Positions 1 through 12,000 of a DNA stretch of 64,000 bases are shown here, piece after piece. Under the pieces are notes generated by a model, which was given only the letters and a program-made list of their open reading frames with translations, searched no databases and had not been told where the DNA came from. The DNA comes from Heterobasidion occidentale (Eukaryota > Basidiomycota > Agaricomycetes > Russulales > Bondarzewiaceae): assembly GCA_039111635.1 (NCBI GenBank), contig JBCAQO010000002.1, positions 2,170,001 to 2,234,000 on the forward strand, read 5' to 3'. Both the position numbers and the translations under genes were made by a program. The first letter of the stretch is position 1. Each line of letters opens with the position of its first letter.

Positions 1-1392
1 AGGAAACCAGACCTTTATGATGCCCGTTGTATTGTCTGACCGTTTCGCCAGATGCCATTTCCCATAGACGCGCAGTGTGATCGGAAGAAGCTGGCAGGTC
101 GCGGCTGAACGTCTGTGGCCACTTTTTAGGTTGAAGGATACTCACCTGTGACTAAATATGCCGAGTCAGCACTGAAAGCGCAATCCCACACCCATCGTTG
201 ATGACCCTGGAGTACTTTATCCGGCTTGAATTCGTAATTGGGTGATATTGACCAGATTTTCACTGTCGCATCGGCTGAACATGTTGCAAGATATCTGCAT
301 ATCATGAAAGAAGAGAAGCCGGATGATCGCGGACCGACTCACTTTACATCGGGGCTGAGAAGACATCGAGTGAGGTACTTCGAATGAGCCTGAAATTTGG
401 TGACCGCTTGGAAACGGGGTAGCTGCGAGCTTTCTTCGTTAATTTTCCACACGTAGCACTTGCCCTGGTAGACGTAAGTGAGGATGCCGTAGGTAATCAA
501 AAATAGGTACCTTGTTGTTGCCGGCTACCAAGCATGAACCATCTGATGCCAGGGTCACAGAACGTATGGGCACGTCCCCGGCTGGAGTCTTGATTGGAAA
601 AAAAGAATCAATTTGTAGGCTCAATGACGAAATATTAAATATCATTACGAGTTCGTGGGTACATATGTTCTCGGACAAATCCCATTGCTTGATTCGACCC
701 GCTTGATCACAGGAGATCAGCTCGCCTTGATTGGGGTGCACACAGACATCGTTGACTAAGATAGCGCGTCTGAGATGGATGGGCCCCAATTAGAAAAGGC
801 TATCTCACCTGGAGCCTCGTTGTTGTAGTTTCGGTGGAGATTCGTGCTTCTATTAGAATAGAGTCAATAGTGATACAAAAGGTGATGCGGTCAGAAGGCG
901 TACCGCAAATCCCATATTTTTATCGTCCCATCCTCACTCCCTGTTACTAGCCATTTCCCTTGGCTATGAAAAGACACCGACGTGACATTCATCGTATGCG
1001 CGTCAAAAGTAATGGCCTAGACGAGGGGGAATTCAATATGAAAGGAGAGACACGATAATGCCCAGTGTACCGGTGTTGAGGATGAACTTGCGATCTCGTA
1101 GACGTTGACTTTCTTATGAATTGCAGCAGCCAATAGCCGCTTGCTAAAAGGTTGAGTTAGCAGACCAGCTGGGAGAAGACGCCATACTTGTTCTCACTCT
1201 GGTGAGATAGCAAGTCGGTTTACTTGCTACGTGGAATGCCGTTGAATGAGCTAAGGAACGGATGTCAAGGTAGAGAATGGACCGCACGCCTATTTCTCCA
1301 GAACGAGCGATAGTCCTTGAGCAAATACCACTCCAAGCCTCCCAAAAGCGTATTTCATGATCATACGAGCCAGTGACAAGTATAACAGACAT
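1..1392 (-). CDS. LST8: LST8, WD40 subunit of TOR complexes (3' end outside window)
   Basis: WD40 beta-propeller protein that binds the TOR kinase domain in TORC1 and TORC2. The first exon reads [20 protein letters not shown], followed after an intron by [17 protein letters not shown], and a later exon reads [19 protein letters not shown] and [15 protein letters not shown], all hallmark LST8 stretches. The leftmost exon (about 1-95) ends in [20 protein letters not shown], so only roughly the last ten residues plus stop lie beyond the window edge. At least five introns are needed; the first two junctions were checked (GGC|gtgcgg...gtag|CAA and GA|gtgaga...ttttag|C) and keep the frame. The start at 1392 matches the usual fungal N-terminus; an in-frame ATG at 1500 would add 36 residues. 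The family assignment is firm; exact inner exon borders are less so. Confidence 0.93.
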
Positions 1393-1500
1393 ATCATGGC
1401 GAGTGGAATTCGCCTTTGCAGCAGCGTTCTGAGATGGCATCGTCAGAGTAGTGGCAACAAGAGACTCACGTATGTTTGTGGCGTCGAGATCTAAGACCAA

Positions 1501-4500
1501 ACTCCGATCTACCGCCCCGGCGCCTTGACATTTTGATCCTGGACCTTCGTACGTGCAAGCTCGAAGGATCTACTTCTGGGGGCGCCTCATTGCACACTCT
1601 CGCAGCTGGGGCCTAGTTGGATCCCTGATCCGAGCTCAAGATCGTCTCTCCTCTTTCCATGGCAGTTCTTATTTGCTTCAGTCACGATCAAGTGATCTAG
1701 GCCTCAGGCATCTCATCGAATATATACCATCTTTCTCGGCTCAGGCCACACCTGAAATGCCTCCATGCATTCGCTGAACTTCCTATATCGGTACTTTTCT
1801 CCCTCTTCGTGGAGTTCATTCATACGTGAGGAGCTGCATAGCCTGCCTACATCGCTGGGCGACTGCCAATAGACGAATCTCCCTCGCTTATGGATTACGT
1901 GTATCTCCTCGTGAATCCTCGTGCCTGCTTCCGACTGTCTTCTTGTGGTTCAACCCCCGAGTCCGGCATTTCGTCGCCCTTTGCGTTGCCGCAGCTTTTC
2001 TTTGGCTCTCCATCGTGCACGTTCTGACGATGTCCCTACCCACAGTTTCCCAACAATAGCTTCGACGGTCTCGACTGCGTGAGACCGGGCCCGATAACTC
2101 GCCCTACACCTGCAATGTGGACGTCTTATTCTCCCGCAATCACCTAACTTCTTTTTAACATCTCTCGCTTTTTTCGTAACCGATCTCCGTCCAAATAGAA
2201 CATGAAAACAGCTCTGTACGCACAGATCAGGACACACCCTCCGTGAAGACCTTCCATCATCTGCCTCTAACTGCGTTTCGATGTTCATTGCTGTGTCGCT
2301 CTGTGAGTGTGACATTGTTTCGATCGTGTACACGGCAGGAGTCTTCAGGGTGGTCGCTTTGCTTTTCATGAGTTATAAAGACGAAGGTGAGCTGCCGTCT
2401 TCTCAGAGTCCATCCTCTCAGACAGAACCTAGCCTATCGACTTCAAAATAACGAGCGCCGTCTTCTAGACTCCTACTATTTCGGCTATGACTATCGCTGT
2501 GTGTGCACTTTTTATCCAGAAGAAATTTTGCGCTCACAAAACTCGCAGAATGGTTCCCGAGTTTGGTTCTGGGATACTCATGGCGGTGTAAAGCATGCCA
2601 CTGTGCTGAGTCTCGGCGTACAAGCCGACGTATGTTGGATCCATCAGCCTCCAAGACAATGTAATGTTATTGCTGTACTCTTCGACATAGGGCACACGCA
2701 TCGCTCTGATTAGACCAGACGGTGAGGCCCAAACCGTAACTCTGCCGTACGTGTCATCACCTTGATTCGCCACATGGCTGGGCTGACTTTTGCTCACGGT
2801 AGGGTTGAGTCACTCACGCTCCTCGCGTAAATAGTTTGTGACACAAGGCATTCTAGACAAACTGTATGTTTTGGACCTCTCGGTGTATTTGACCAGCTGT
2901 CGTACTGTATTATGTTTGTATTCCGGTTTGTATTGCCCCAATTTTGATGTATCCAATTGACATTCTTCTTGCACGGGCCGGGTACGCCTGGGTACGCATG
3001 AAGGCCCTCCGAATGCCGATGACGCACACTGGCGTCGAATGACGTCAAAACTGATTCTTGCTCGAGGTCAATTACAGCATGAACGTCGAAAGAAGATTGA
3101 CCCGACGCACAAGAAGTCTAGGATCGTAGTTCACCGAGCACATGTCGCAAACACGTCGAATGTTTCGAAGACCGAACAGTCGTTTTGGGGTTTAGATACA
3201 AATTCTGTGCTGCATGCATCATCTACTCAGCGTAGGACCCGGTACCACATGTTTTGCTCGCCAACTAAGTGGAATAATGACGACTTTTCTATCCATGATC
3301 GTCAGAGCAGACTTGCTTTAGCAGCCGCGCCTCACCACGACGCAGTCAAAAACTGCCACCGGGTACCAGTACTTACTGTGCTGCAACTGCGACCACATAT
3401 AACTCATCTCGCATGCCCACTTTGTCGGCTTATCATGCAGCGCTTTGGCGCAGTGTAATCGCACTGAGGAAGTCGTATTCTTTTCGATCTCGATTTTGAG
3501 AGTAGTAAGTATCACTTGTCTTCGCCTGTCTCGCATGCTTTGTTCGCTCATTCTAACGTACGTATCTCATCCAGCGTGATCGAAATTTGAATGCAGAGCT
3601 TACTGAAGATCGTCACCTCCTCGGGGGGCAAATGTAAGCGCATGAATGTTTTGTCAGGCCATGTCGTCCCATCTGATATTTTTTCGAAACCATTCATCGT
3701 GCGGAGGTTGTCATGTGAAGCTTGAGAAGAATGTGGGATCCTTTGGATAGTCGGTAGCAATCATGCTCGTCGCTGAGGGAGTACCGCTGTTGACGTTCGT
3801 CTCGAGTCTTCTGTTCGAGCTCGGAGATCAACTTCACTTGCGTAGAGTGGAATCTTTTGAGGTTGCCACTCAGGCGGTAAGTAGTTAATATCGGAACGAG
3901 CACGCTGGGATTTGAAAGTATTAAGTAGCGTGATGATCATGGAGGATCATGGTCGATGGCCGCATCGTAGTAACTTCAGTGGGCGTCGGACCGCGTTTGG
4001 GTACCGGCTGGTACTGGTCTGCACTGGCGTAACGCGTAGGCAAAAGCTGACCACACATATTAGCAGTCTGTCTGCTTGAAGTTTTAACTTACTCTCGACC
4101 TTCCGGCCTGAGGCTTCAGCGGTTTTTACCTCATGATAGTTGAGACAACAGGGAGCCTCGGCGCGTGGCTGAGGACGCAAACCATATATCAAAAGCTTTC
4201 GTTTTAGGATGCCTCCAACGGACACCTACCAGAAGCCAGATGTGTCTTGACATCTATGATCCATATTTACATCCGGAGCCAACAAACAATAGAGCCATAG
4301 ACGGCCTTGCGATTAAAACAACTGGGTTTTCTTTTCAGGCATGCTGCGTTCACTGCTGAGTAGGTGTTGGATGAGATATCGAGGCTTTCCGCTCGACTGC
4401 ATCGGCTGCTTGGGGCCTCCCAACTACATGGTGTAAGTCTGGAACTACAGATCGACTGTGTCTCCCAGAAGAGGAACTTCTTGATATGCTCACAACGCCA

Positions 4501-5317
4501 CCTGGTTGATCGATGTCAACATTGACCGAGGTAAAGCTCCTCCGCGTTTTTATCGCATGGCTTCCGATACTCCTCGTTGAACGATAACTGACTACGAGGG
4601 AACCGCGCAGGTCGGAAATGGCAAGGTTCATTTCCGTGTTATTATGTATGTCAATGTTTTCGAAACTGACTTCAGACCTCAAGGCCTCAAGGGTATCTGT
4701 TCTCGTGGATCCTCGGTGTTCTTGCCTGTAGCGACAAGATCGTGAATTTCCATCACACGCTGTTGTTCGTTGACGTGCTTCCACACGCTTCCACACCCCG
4801 CGGGCCTGCAAATCAAAACATTGCTTGCTGGAAGGCGCACGAGTCTCGATCTGTATATTTTTCGATTGACTCGATTGGGTTCCTTGTTGGCGGTCCGCAC
4901 TCCGAAGCTATGTTCAGCATATTGGGCGGTTAGGTGTCCACAAAGAGCGCTAGCCCAACGTTGAGGGCGCTTCTTTACCGACGACTGCTGCCGTGCAATG
5001 GTCTAGCTCTGATCGTCCACGAGTCCTACATATTGACTCGGATCGTCTGAGAGAAGGTTCGAGAGGGGGCGAAGATGATTTAGAGGAGGACGAAGAGCAT
5101 GATATGACCGAGCACCGTACAACGTACTGGGCATGCCAATATCAGCAGTTGAAGGGCACCTGCACCCAAGACGCGTGCCAAGCCAATCGGGTGCTTGCGT
5201 ATGTTTGGCAGACGCGCCTATCACGTGCGCTCGCTGAGCTCGCCGGCGTCACTCGCTCTAATAGGCCTTCCCCACCACGATCATATTCTCACAGACCTGC
5301 ATGCCCCCGACAGCATA
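1501..5317. other. 3.8 kb with no supportable gene
   Basis: No recognised protein is seen on either strand. Short minus-strand open frames occur at 2534-2797, 3318-3903 and 4350-4811, the last rich in Ser and Arg, and short plus-strand frames at 2387-2713 and 3039-3458. None joins with neighbours into a long frame with good splice sites, and none has a motif I know. The stretch could be decayed coding or transposon DNA, or long untranslated regions of LST8 and of the transporter to the right. Confidence 0.5.
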
Positions 5318-7130
5318 ATGTCTGCACAATCGTCCCTTCTGCAAAGAGTTCGTCTAGGATTTACATGCTGCTCTATCGCAGCTAATGCGTTAGCCATGTT
5401 TAACATCTCCACATGCACCCTTCTGATTGATACATCGACAGTCTGTTTGCGGGGGGGATATTCACATTCCCTTTACTTGCGCCCGCCCTTGCTGTACATT
5501 TGAATCTTTCTCAGCCTCAGCTCACGACGATTGTTCTAGCGTGAGTTAAGCCTACCCCTTGGCTCTCTGGATGCTTGATAAGTGCTTCTCTTAGAGGCAT
5601 GATAGGCCAATACCCCTTCTCTGCCGTGGTCGGCATGGTCATTGACAGATTTGGCCCATGGGCATGCTCTCTTGCCTCCTCCGTTCTCTTCTCAACAGGC
5701 TTTGGGCTCTTTGCGTGGGAGATTGCAAAGACGCCCGCCATCACAATCACATCCCAATCATCATCATTTCATCGCCTTGTCGTTTTCTTCTGCATGGCTG
5801 GCCTCGGAACTGTCTCATCGTGCGTATCTCATCCATTTGATTCACAGAACGTGTATAACGATAAATTCTCCCAGGTATTTTTCGTCTCTCTTCGCAGCTT
5901 CTAAGAACTTTCCTGACTATATCGGTGTCGCGTCAGGTTCCAGCATGGCTCTTTTCGGTTTATCGCCTTTGTTTCTTTCTCTCATAGCTTCTAGATTTTT
6001 TACTGATCCGATAACTGGTTTGAACGTGACCAAATTTTTGACTTTTCATGCCGTTGCGGCCGGTCTGGTTCACCTTTTGGGAGCATTCAACTTGCACACT
6101 CCTTCCGTTCCAACTCGACCGACTCCACCCTCCGAGGAGTCACCGTCATCCGCAGACTCTGATATCGAGGAATCACTGGAACCAACTGAGGACACGCCTT
6201 TCTTGCCTGGCAAGCAGAAGAATGTCGATGTGCGGGTCATACCAGTAGACGAGGACACTAGTATTGCGGATCTCCTCAGGGATACACAATTCTGGCTTCT
6301 GGCGATAATCATTATGTTCACTTTAGGATCTGTGAGTTTGTTTCCAGCATCTCTGAGGGCCCTAATACATCTGTATCTAGTGTGAGATGGTGATCTCAAA
6401 CATTGGGACCATCGTTTTGTCTCTCCCACCATCTTCGACCGACATCATCACATTCGATTCATCAACCGATACTGCCACTTCAACGCAGGTCCGCATCCTC
6501 TCGATCGCGAACACCGTGTCTCGTCTGTTCGCAGGTCCACTCGCAGACTTTGTGTCTCCTGTTGCATCATCTCTTTCGAGCGGTATGCGGTCATTCCCCA
6601 GACAGCACTTTGTCAGCCGTGTTGCCTTTCTTTCTGGAGCGACAATGTTATTGGGAGTTTCATTTGCGCTTCTTGAGACAGTCATTAGATCGAGAGAGAG
6701 CCTCTGGATCTTGAGGTATTTCTTTATTAAGTTTTTGCAATCATTGTTGAAATGATCCTTTACAGTGTTGGCACTGGTTTGGCCTATGGCATTACATTCA
6801 CCATTCTGTACGCTTCAGATCCTATCGGCATCGATGTCTCTCGCCCTTCGCTGACGCACAAACTTGGCCCACAGCCCTAGTATCATGTCCTCAATATGGG
6901 GCGCAGCTAATCTTGGACGCAACTTTGGCATTGTCACATATGCTCCCTTCCTAGGGACTCCTTTCTTTTCTTACTTATATGCGTTTGTATCCGCCCACAA
7001 TTCTGGTGGCGAGAGTGTGTGTATCGGTGTTTCGTGTTGGCGCTTGACGTTCTGGGTGGGCGCGGGTGCTGCACTGGTCTCTTGTAGCGTGAGCATGGTA
7101 TTGTGGCGGCAATGGAAAGGGAAGGTCTGA
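5318..7130 (+). CDS. MCH1: MCH1-type major facilitator transporter
   Basis: Multi-exon membrane transporter of the MFS superfamily, close to fungal MCH1 (monocarboxylate transporter homologue) and plant nodulin-like MFS proteins; substrate unknown, and MCH1 of yeast is not a proven monocarboxylate carrier. Exon 1 starts at ATG 5318 and joins over a ~55 nt intron into SLFAGGIFTFPLLAPALAVH and LNLSQPQLTTIVLA. Then follow GMIGQYPFSAVVGMVIDRFG, a transmembrane stretch near 5935-6090, a Ser/Glu-rich cytosolic loop (about 6110-6260), the conserved CEMVISNIGTIV segment after the loop, and late helices NLGRNFGIVTYAPFLG and WVGAGAALVSCSVSMVLW. The loop-then-CEM arrangement is what I used to choose MCH1. 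Stop at 7128-7130. About seven introns are required. The gene faces the same way as the AIG1-like gene downstream. Confidence 0.85.
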
Positions 7131-7557
7131 TTACAGGCGACAACCCTTGCTATCCGCATGGATGAGAGCTGAGTATAGATATATAATCTGTGGTGACCAG
7201 TTTCGTTACTTAGAACTGTCGACCAATACAATTGTACTTTTCCACTTCTTTTCCACTACTTTCCCCCTGTGATCCATTGCAACAGGTACCGTTTGCTTCG
7301 GTCCCCAATCACCCAACGCAAACTCAAGCAAGGCCTCAAGACCTCAAGTTATAGCGTCAGCGGCGCTGCATGACTCCGGTGATGAGTTTCAGAAGCGTCC
7401 ATATGACATGATCTCAATCACAAATACCACGATTCTGCAATTGAAGGCGCTGCGGACCTCTGCGGACACGTCACTAGACGGCCACAGACTGCCCTTTTCT
7501 CTCCCTATATTGACTTGGCTCACCACAGACTATCTTTCCTGCTAGGAGAACTCGACG
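7131..7557. promoter_or_regulatory. Intergenic region, presumed promoter of the AIG1-like gene
   Basis: 427 bp between two plus-strand genes. It must hold the 3' end of the transporter transcript and the promoter of the next gene. No clear TATA element or terminator can be singled out. Confidence 0.4.
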
Positions 7558-8557
7558 ATGTCACGGTCTACACAACTGCGAATGATAGCTACGATGCTTC
7601 ACGCATCCGCTGCTTCAGCGATGTCTTATGGGTACAGAAGTCTAAGCAGCACACCCCTAGACAAGTGGATTAGAAGCCAGAAAGGCGGACATATGCAGTT
7701 CCTGACAATCCAAGGGTGGGTCTCGTATACATGCATCATCCTTTTGAGATACTGTCCGGACTCCGACTGACATGTCCGCGTAGATTAGCAGTGGCATGGG
7801 TTACTATGCTGCTGAGCCTTGGAAATGACATCTTCCCTACTGTCAAATGTACGTCTCCGACATTTTGTCATTCAGCAACGTATAATGATGGGTTACTAGC
7901 GCTTAGAGCCCTTAAGCGCGCGTTGTTCATGATCGCTATGCCAGTATGATCTTTCATCGCAGGATTCCGGCTCGAATGACTGATGTTCCTTTCACCAGCT
8001 GTCTGTGGTTATCTCAACCATCTACTGGTCACTCTTACTATTTCTCCCGAACCTTATTCTTCGAAGAGAATCGACAAATATGGAGCCCACCTCTTCCACT
8101 GCAGTACCCAAATTTATTCGGCTTGACCTCAACGTAGATCTCGCATTGCACGCTGTTCCCGCTCTCACTCTTTTATTGGACTTTATCCTCTTTGAGAGGC
8201 CATACTCTCACAATGCAGCAAGGCGCGGTGCTCCTTTACTATCGGTTTTGGCAGCTCTGTGGTATGGCTCCTGGGTCGAATACTGCGCCAGCTACAACGG
8301 AATGTGTGAGTCTTTTGACGTCTTCGCCTCGACTGTGTGTGCTATTATTGATAATTCAATCAGTTCCCTATCCATTCCTCACGGAGAACCCGCTTCCAAT
8401 TCGCATGGCCATATATTTCGGGGCGTGTCTGTTGGCTCTGCTCTCATTTTGGGCCCTCAACTCGGTACATACCAAACCTATATTGGGCCACATCGGGTTA
8501 CAGCCAGTTTTGCGATCATATGGCAGGCCTACGCTGAAGGGCACGCTTGAGGATTGA
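7558..8557 (+). CDS. AIG1/FAR-17a-like integral membrane hydrolase
   Basis: Six-helix membrane protein of the AIG1/ADTRP (FAR-17a) family, whose animal members hydrolyse fatty acid esters of hydroxy fatty acids with a Thr/His pair inside the membrane. Exon 1 gives Thr50 in the segment GGHMQFLTIQG, the place of the catalytic Thr in AIG1; the later LDLALHAVPALTLLLDFILF carries the matching His. LSVLAALWYGSWVEYCASYN and FPYPFLTENPLPIRMAIYF are also typical of the family. Four introns were joined in frame (for example CAAGG|gtgggt...cgtag|A and CCA|gtatga...caccag|CTG), ending ...TLKGTLED with stop at 8555-8557. Length near 265 residues agrees with the family. Activity on real substrates in fungi is not known; the two catalytic residues being present argues for an active enzyme. 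Confidence 0.85.
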
Positions 8558-9032
8558 TGCGACAAGCGCAGGAGTTTCCTCGACGAAGGCCTACTTACCG
8601 TTTATGTTGTACATTATTACCTAGGCTCGTGTCGATCTCAGTTGACCTATGAGCCCCTCAGTGTAACTAATATCCGTGGGTGTTTGTCAATCAAAAAGCC
8701 TCCAGGTTTCGTGTTCAATTTTTGCAGTTATATGCATTCAGCACGATGGGAGAAATCAGACAGCAAGCGACACGACTGACAAGTGTTCATATAACGAAGT
8801 ACAGAAGTCCGAGGATTGCACAGGTTCGCCTAGGTCCATCCGGCTCGAGCTGGTTCGATAGGTCTACAGTACGAGGGTAGAAGCGCAAAGGATTATGACT
8901 GAGATCAGCAACGGTAGAGCCACCTTGATGGAGTTGGACTCTTCAGAATTGACACAGAACACAGACCACAAAGCTGAGAACGAGCGAGTAGTTTTCCGGG
9001 ACAGACGGAGCCACCCTAGAGAAAGAAAAGTA
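8558..9032. other. Convergent intergenic region
   Basis: 475 bp between the 3' ends of the AIG1-like gene (plus) and the long minus-strand gene. It should contain both polyadenylation sites. Nothing else is seen. Confidence 0.5.
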
Positions 9033-12000
9033 TCAAAGCCACTTCGTTACACTTTCGGGTAGCTCCCGCATAATTAGTATTTTGTTGGTGTGGATCTGCA
9101 CACCGCGGTCATGTTCCCTCAAGAGTTTCTTTGAAAGTTGTATCCCCTCTTCTCCAAGGCGCCCGGCTTCGCCCAGTGCGGTAAGGAAACGCTTTGAGTA
9201 ATCGCCGTAAGCAGCTTCGAGGTCTATGAGATTGTTGAAGGTTGCGACGCTATAAAAGGATTGAGGGCACAATTTACGGCGGAAAGCAGCCTCGAAGTCC
9301 GGAGATACAGGGAAACGTACTTCAGCTCGTTCAGCGAACGTAGATCGTTCGCGGCTTGAGAGAGCAAGTGCTGTCGAGCGTCGCAAGCACTGTCTCGAAC
9401 TCCGTCATACCGGTTTGAAATCCTGGCCTGAATAACGCAGGTGATCTCGTCAATGATCTGATTCAAGTCAATGCGCATGCCTGTCATGAAACTGGTAGTG
9501 TGACAGACCGCGCTTATTTCAGAATTAAAATCTTGAGGAAGCAATTTAGCAGGAATGGAGTGTTTTCCGGTCGAGTTGTGAGCAATGTTAGTAGGCTTGG
9601 CGAACTTTGATCCTGTAGTCATCGTTAGATCGTATCGGGATCAGCACCATAATGTCTTACCGGCATGTTGCGTTTGTTGCTCCCGCTCCGGACGTGGTTG
9701 GTGTTGTATTTTCTTCAGAGGCTCTCTCGTTCCAAGAGAAGTTTGCTTCCTTTGTCGCGGTATCACCCTGCTGCGGTCATCTTTCAAAGGAAGTGTCAGA
9801 GCGTTATGGATGCACCGAACGTGATGAATTATTCACCGATCGGTGCTTCCTTCGATGGCCAATTTGACAGTTTCTCTCGAGGAATGTGATCTCGAAATGA
9901 ACCTTCACTGTCATCGTCATCGTCGTCCTCGATGGCAAACGAGAATGCTACGTTCTTTTTCGGCACAGCGACACATGTAGCCTTGCGTGGAATCGGAGCA
10001 GGCACTGAGGAGTCGTTTGGAGACACTTCCATTGAGGGACTTGGCATACGAAGGGATGACTCAAGTGAAACTTCGAAGTCATCATACTTGATTTTATCGT
10101 CTTCAACGTCGGAGGGAGGAGCAAGCAAGTCATTATGCTCGCAGTTCACGAGTGACATATCAGAGGAAGCGGAGGGCGATCGGGCACTACTCCAATGCGG
10201 TTGTGACTCTGAGCCTTCATCGTCGTGCGTGAGATCTATCGTCACGGCTTCTCGCTGGATATCAGGCAGGAGATAAAGGATTAAGCGTCTATATAAGATC
10301 TTGACGACGTACTTTTTTATTCTCTGTTGACGATGGACCCGGTCTCGATCTCCGTTCCTCAACCTTTCCTCAGAAGAGATATTAAACAGATCTATTTGAA
10401 GCATGATTAATCCTCACCTTTGTGGCGAAGTACATAGTTTTGTAGTAGTTCTTGTGTGGTTCGTCAGAGCCCTCGTCCGTACGTTCTGTTACGAAGCGAA
10501 AAGCCTGACTCTTTTTCTCTTTCGATGACGATTGGGGATCGGGTATACCTAGCTTTTTAACACTTGCAGCAGTTTCTTCCACAGAACACTCCTCTGCTTT
10601 CTGATGCAATAGAGGCTTCGAAGGGTGAGATGGCATGGCCAGAACTTTGGCTGTTCCGGCGGATTCTACAGTGGGCTTCTTTGACTGAATTTTGGAAACC
10701 TGCATGGGTAATGATGTCATATAGTGAGAACCCAGAGGATTGGAAAGATATTCGCCTTTGTTTTGTGTATCGGCTGACTATATTCGAATTTTGATCTGGT
10801 TTGTGGTTCTGGCTTGAGGGTCTGAGTCCTTACTGGTTTATCTATGTTCAGGTGCGGGATCGCCTTCTATGGGTTGTCAAAATTAAACATCGACTCTGCA
10901 GAATGATGAGACACAGCTCACCGTGCCGCGACCCTGATCAATAACGTCACAAGCCACCTCACGCAGTTCCGAGGAGTCAACATCGTTGTTACCCTGTTCT
11001 ACTTCTGTCGAGACCGGTTGAGGCTCACGTGGCGGCTTTGAATTTTGTTCGGCTACAACTCGAGGTGATTTTGAGGGGCCACCCGCAGAGTTCGCCACCC
11101 TAGGCCCAGACTTCGACACGAGAGAGTGAATTTCGACCCCAAGCAGAGCAGTCATGTTCAAATCTGCACTATTTCCGCTTGTTTTTTCAGGTGCCTTATG
11201 TCCTGCATCCTTGGGTTTCATCGCGGCAACTCGAGATCTTGGACCGGAAACGGCAATTGGAGCAGGAGGGCTCGATTCATGACTCGATGAAGGCAAGGCG
11301 GGTTTGGCAATGGTAGTGGGCGGTACTTCGTCATAGTCCACTGACAGAATTGGAGCCGGGGGCAATCTCTATCTTTCTGTTTCTGATGGCTATACTTCCT
11401 CATAGTGCTGCGCGGAGCACTTTGTGCTTGGGATTTGTTGAATTCAAGTTCGGTGCCTGACTCAGTCGAAGCTTTTTGTCGTTTGGAGGGCCGTTGGGGA
11501 TGAGCAGGTTCGCTGTCGGGTACGGTTCCGCGTTTGCGCTTGACATCAGTAGCTCGCGCGGTTCCTCCGGCCTCTAGAGGCACATGGATTTTATCGCGAT
11601 GTCCTTGTTGGCGTATGATTCCGTCATAATGACATCTGCCTCTATCAAAGCTAAGCCTCTTACCTGGAGATGAAAATACCTGAGTATCGGAAGCATTGCC
11701 TATATCTATAAATGCGCGTAATCAGACTACGCATAGAAAGGTGACGAGTTCAACAAACTGGCTGCTCCCATGGCTGACTTCCTGTTCGATTTGTTGTCGA
11801 TATTCTTTTGTACACTTGATGTCTCATCTGGTTCAGCAAAATGATCGTCCATCTCCGAGCTTTGTACATCCCGGGCAATTCTTTTCAAAGCAGCGGCAGC
11901 CGATGCGCGAGTTTTCCTCCCTCTTGTATTCATGGATACTTTAGCAGATATGTCATCAACACAGCCGCCAACTGGCGGCGGGGTAGATCGCTTGAATGCG

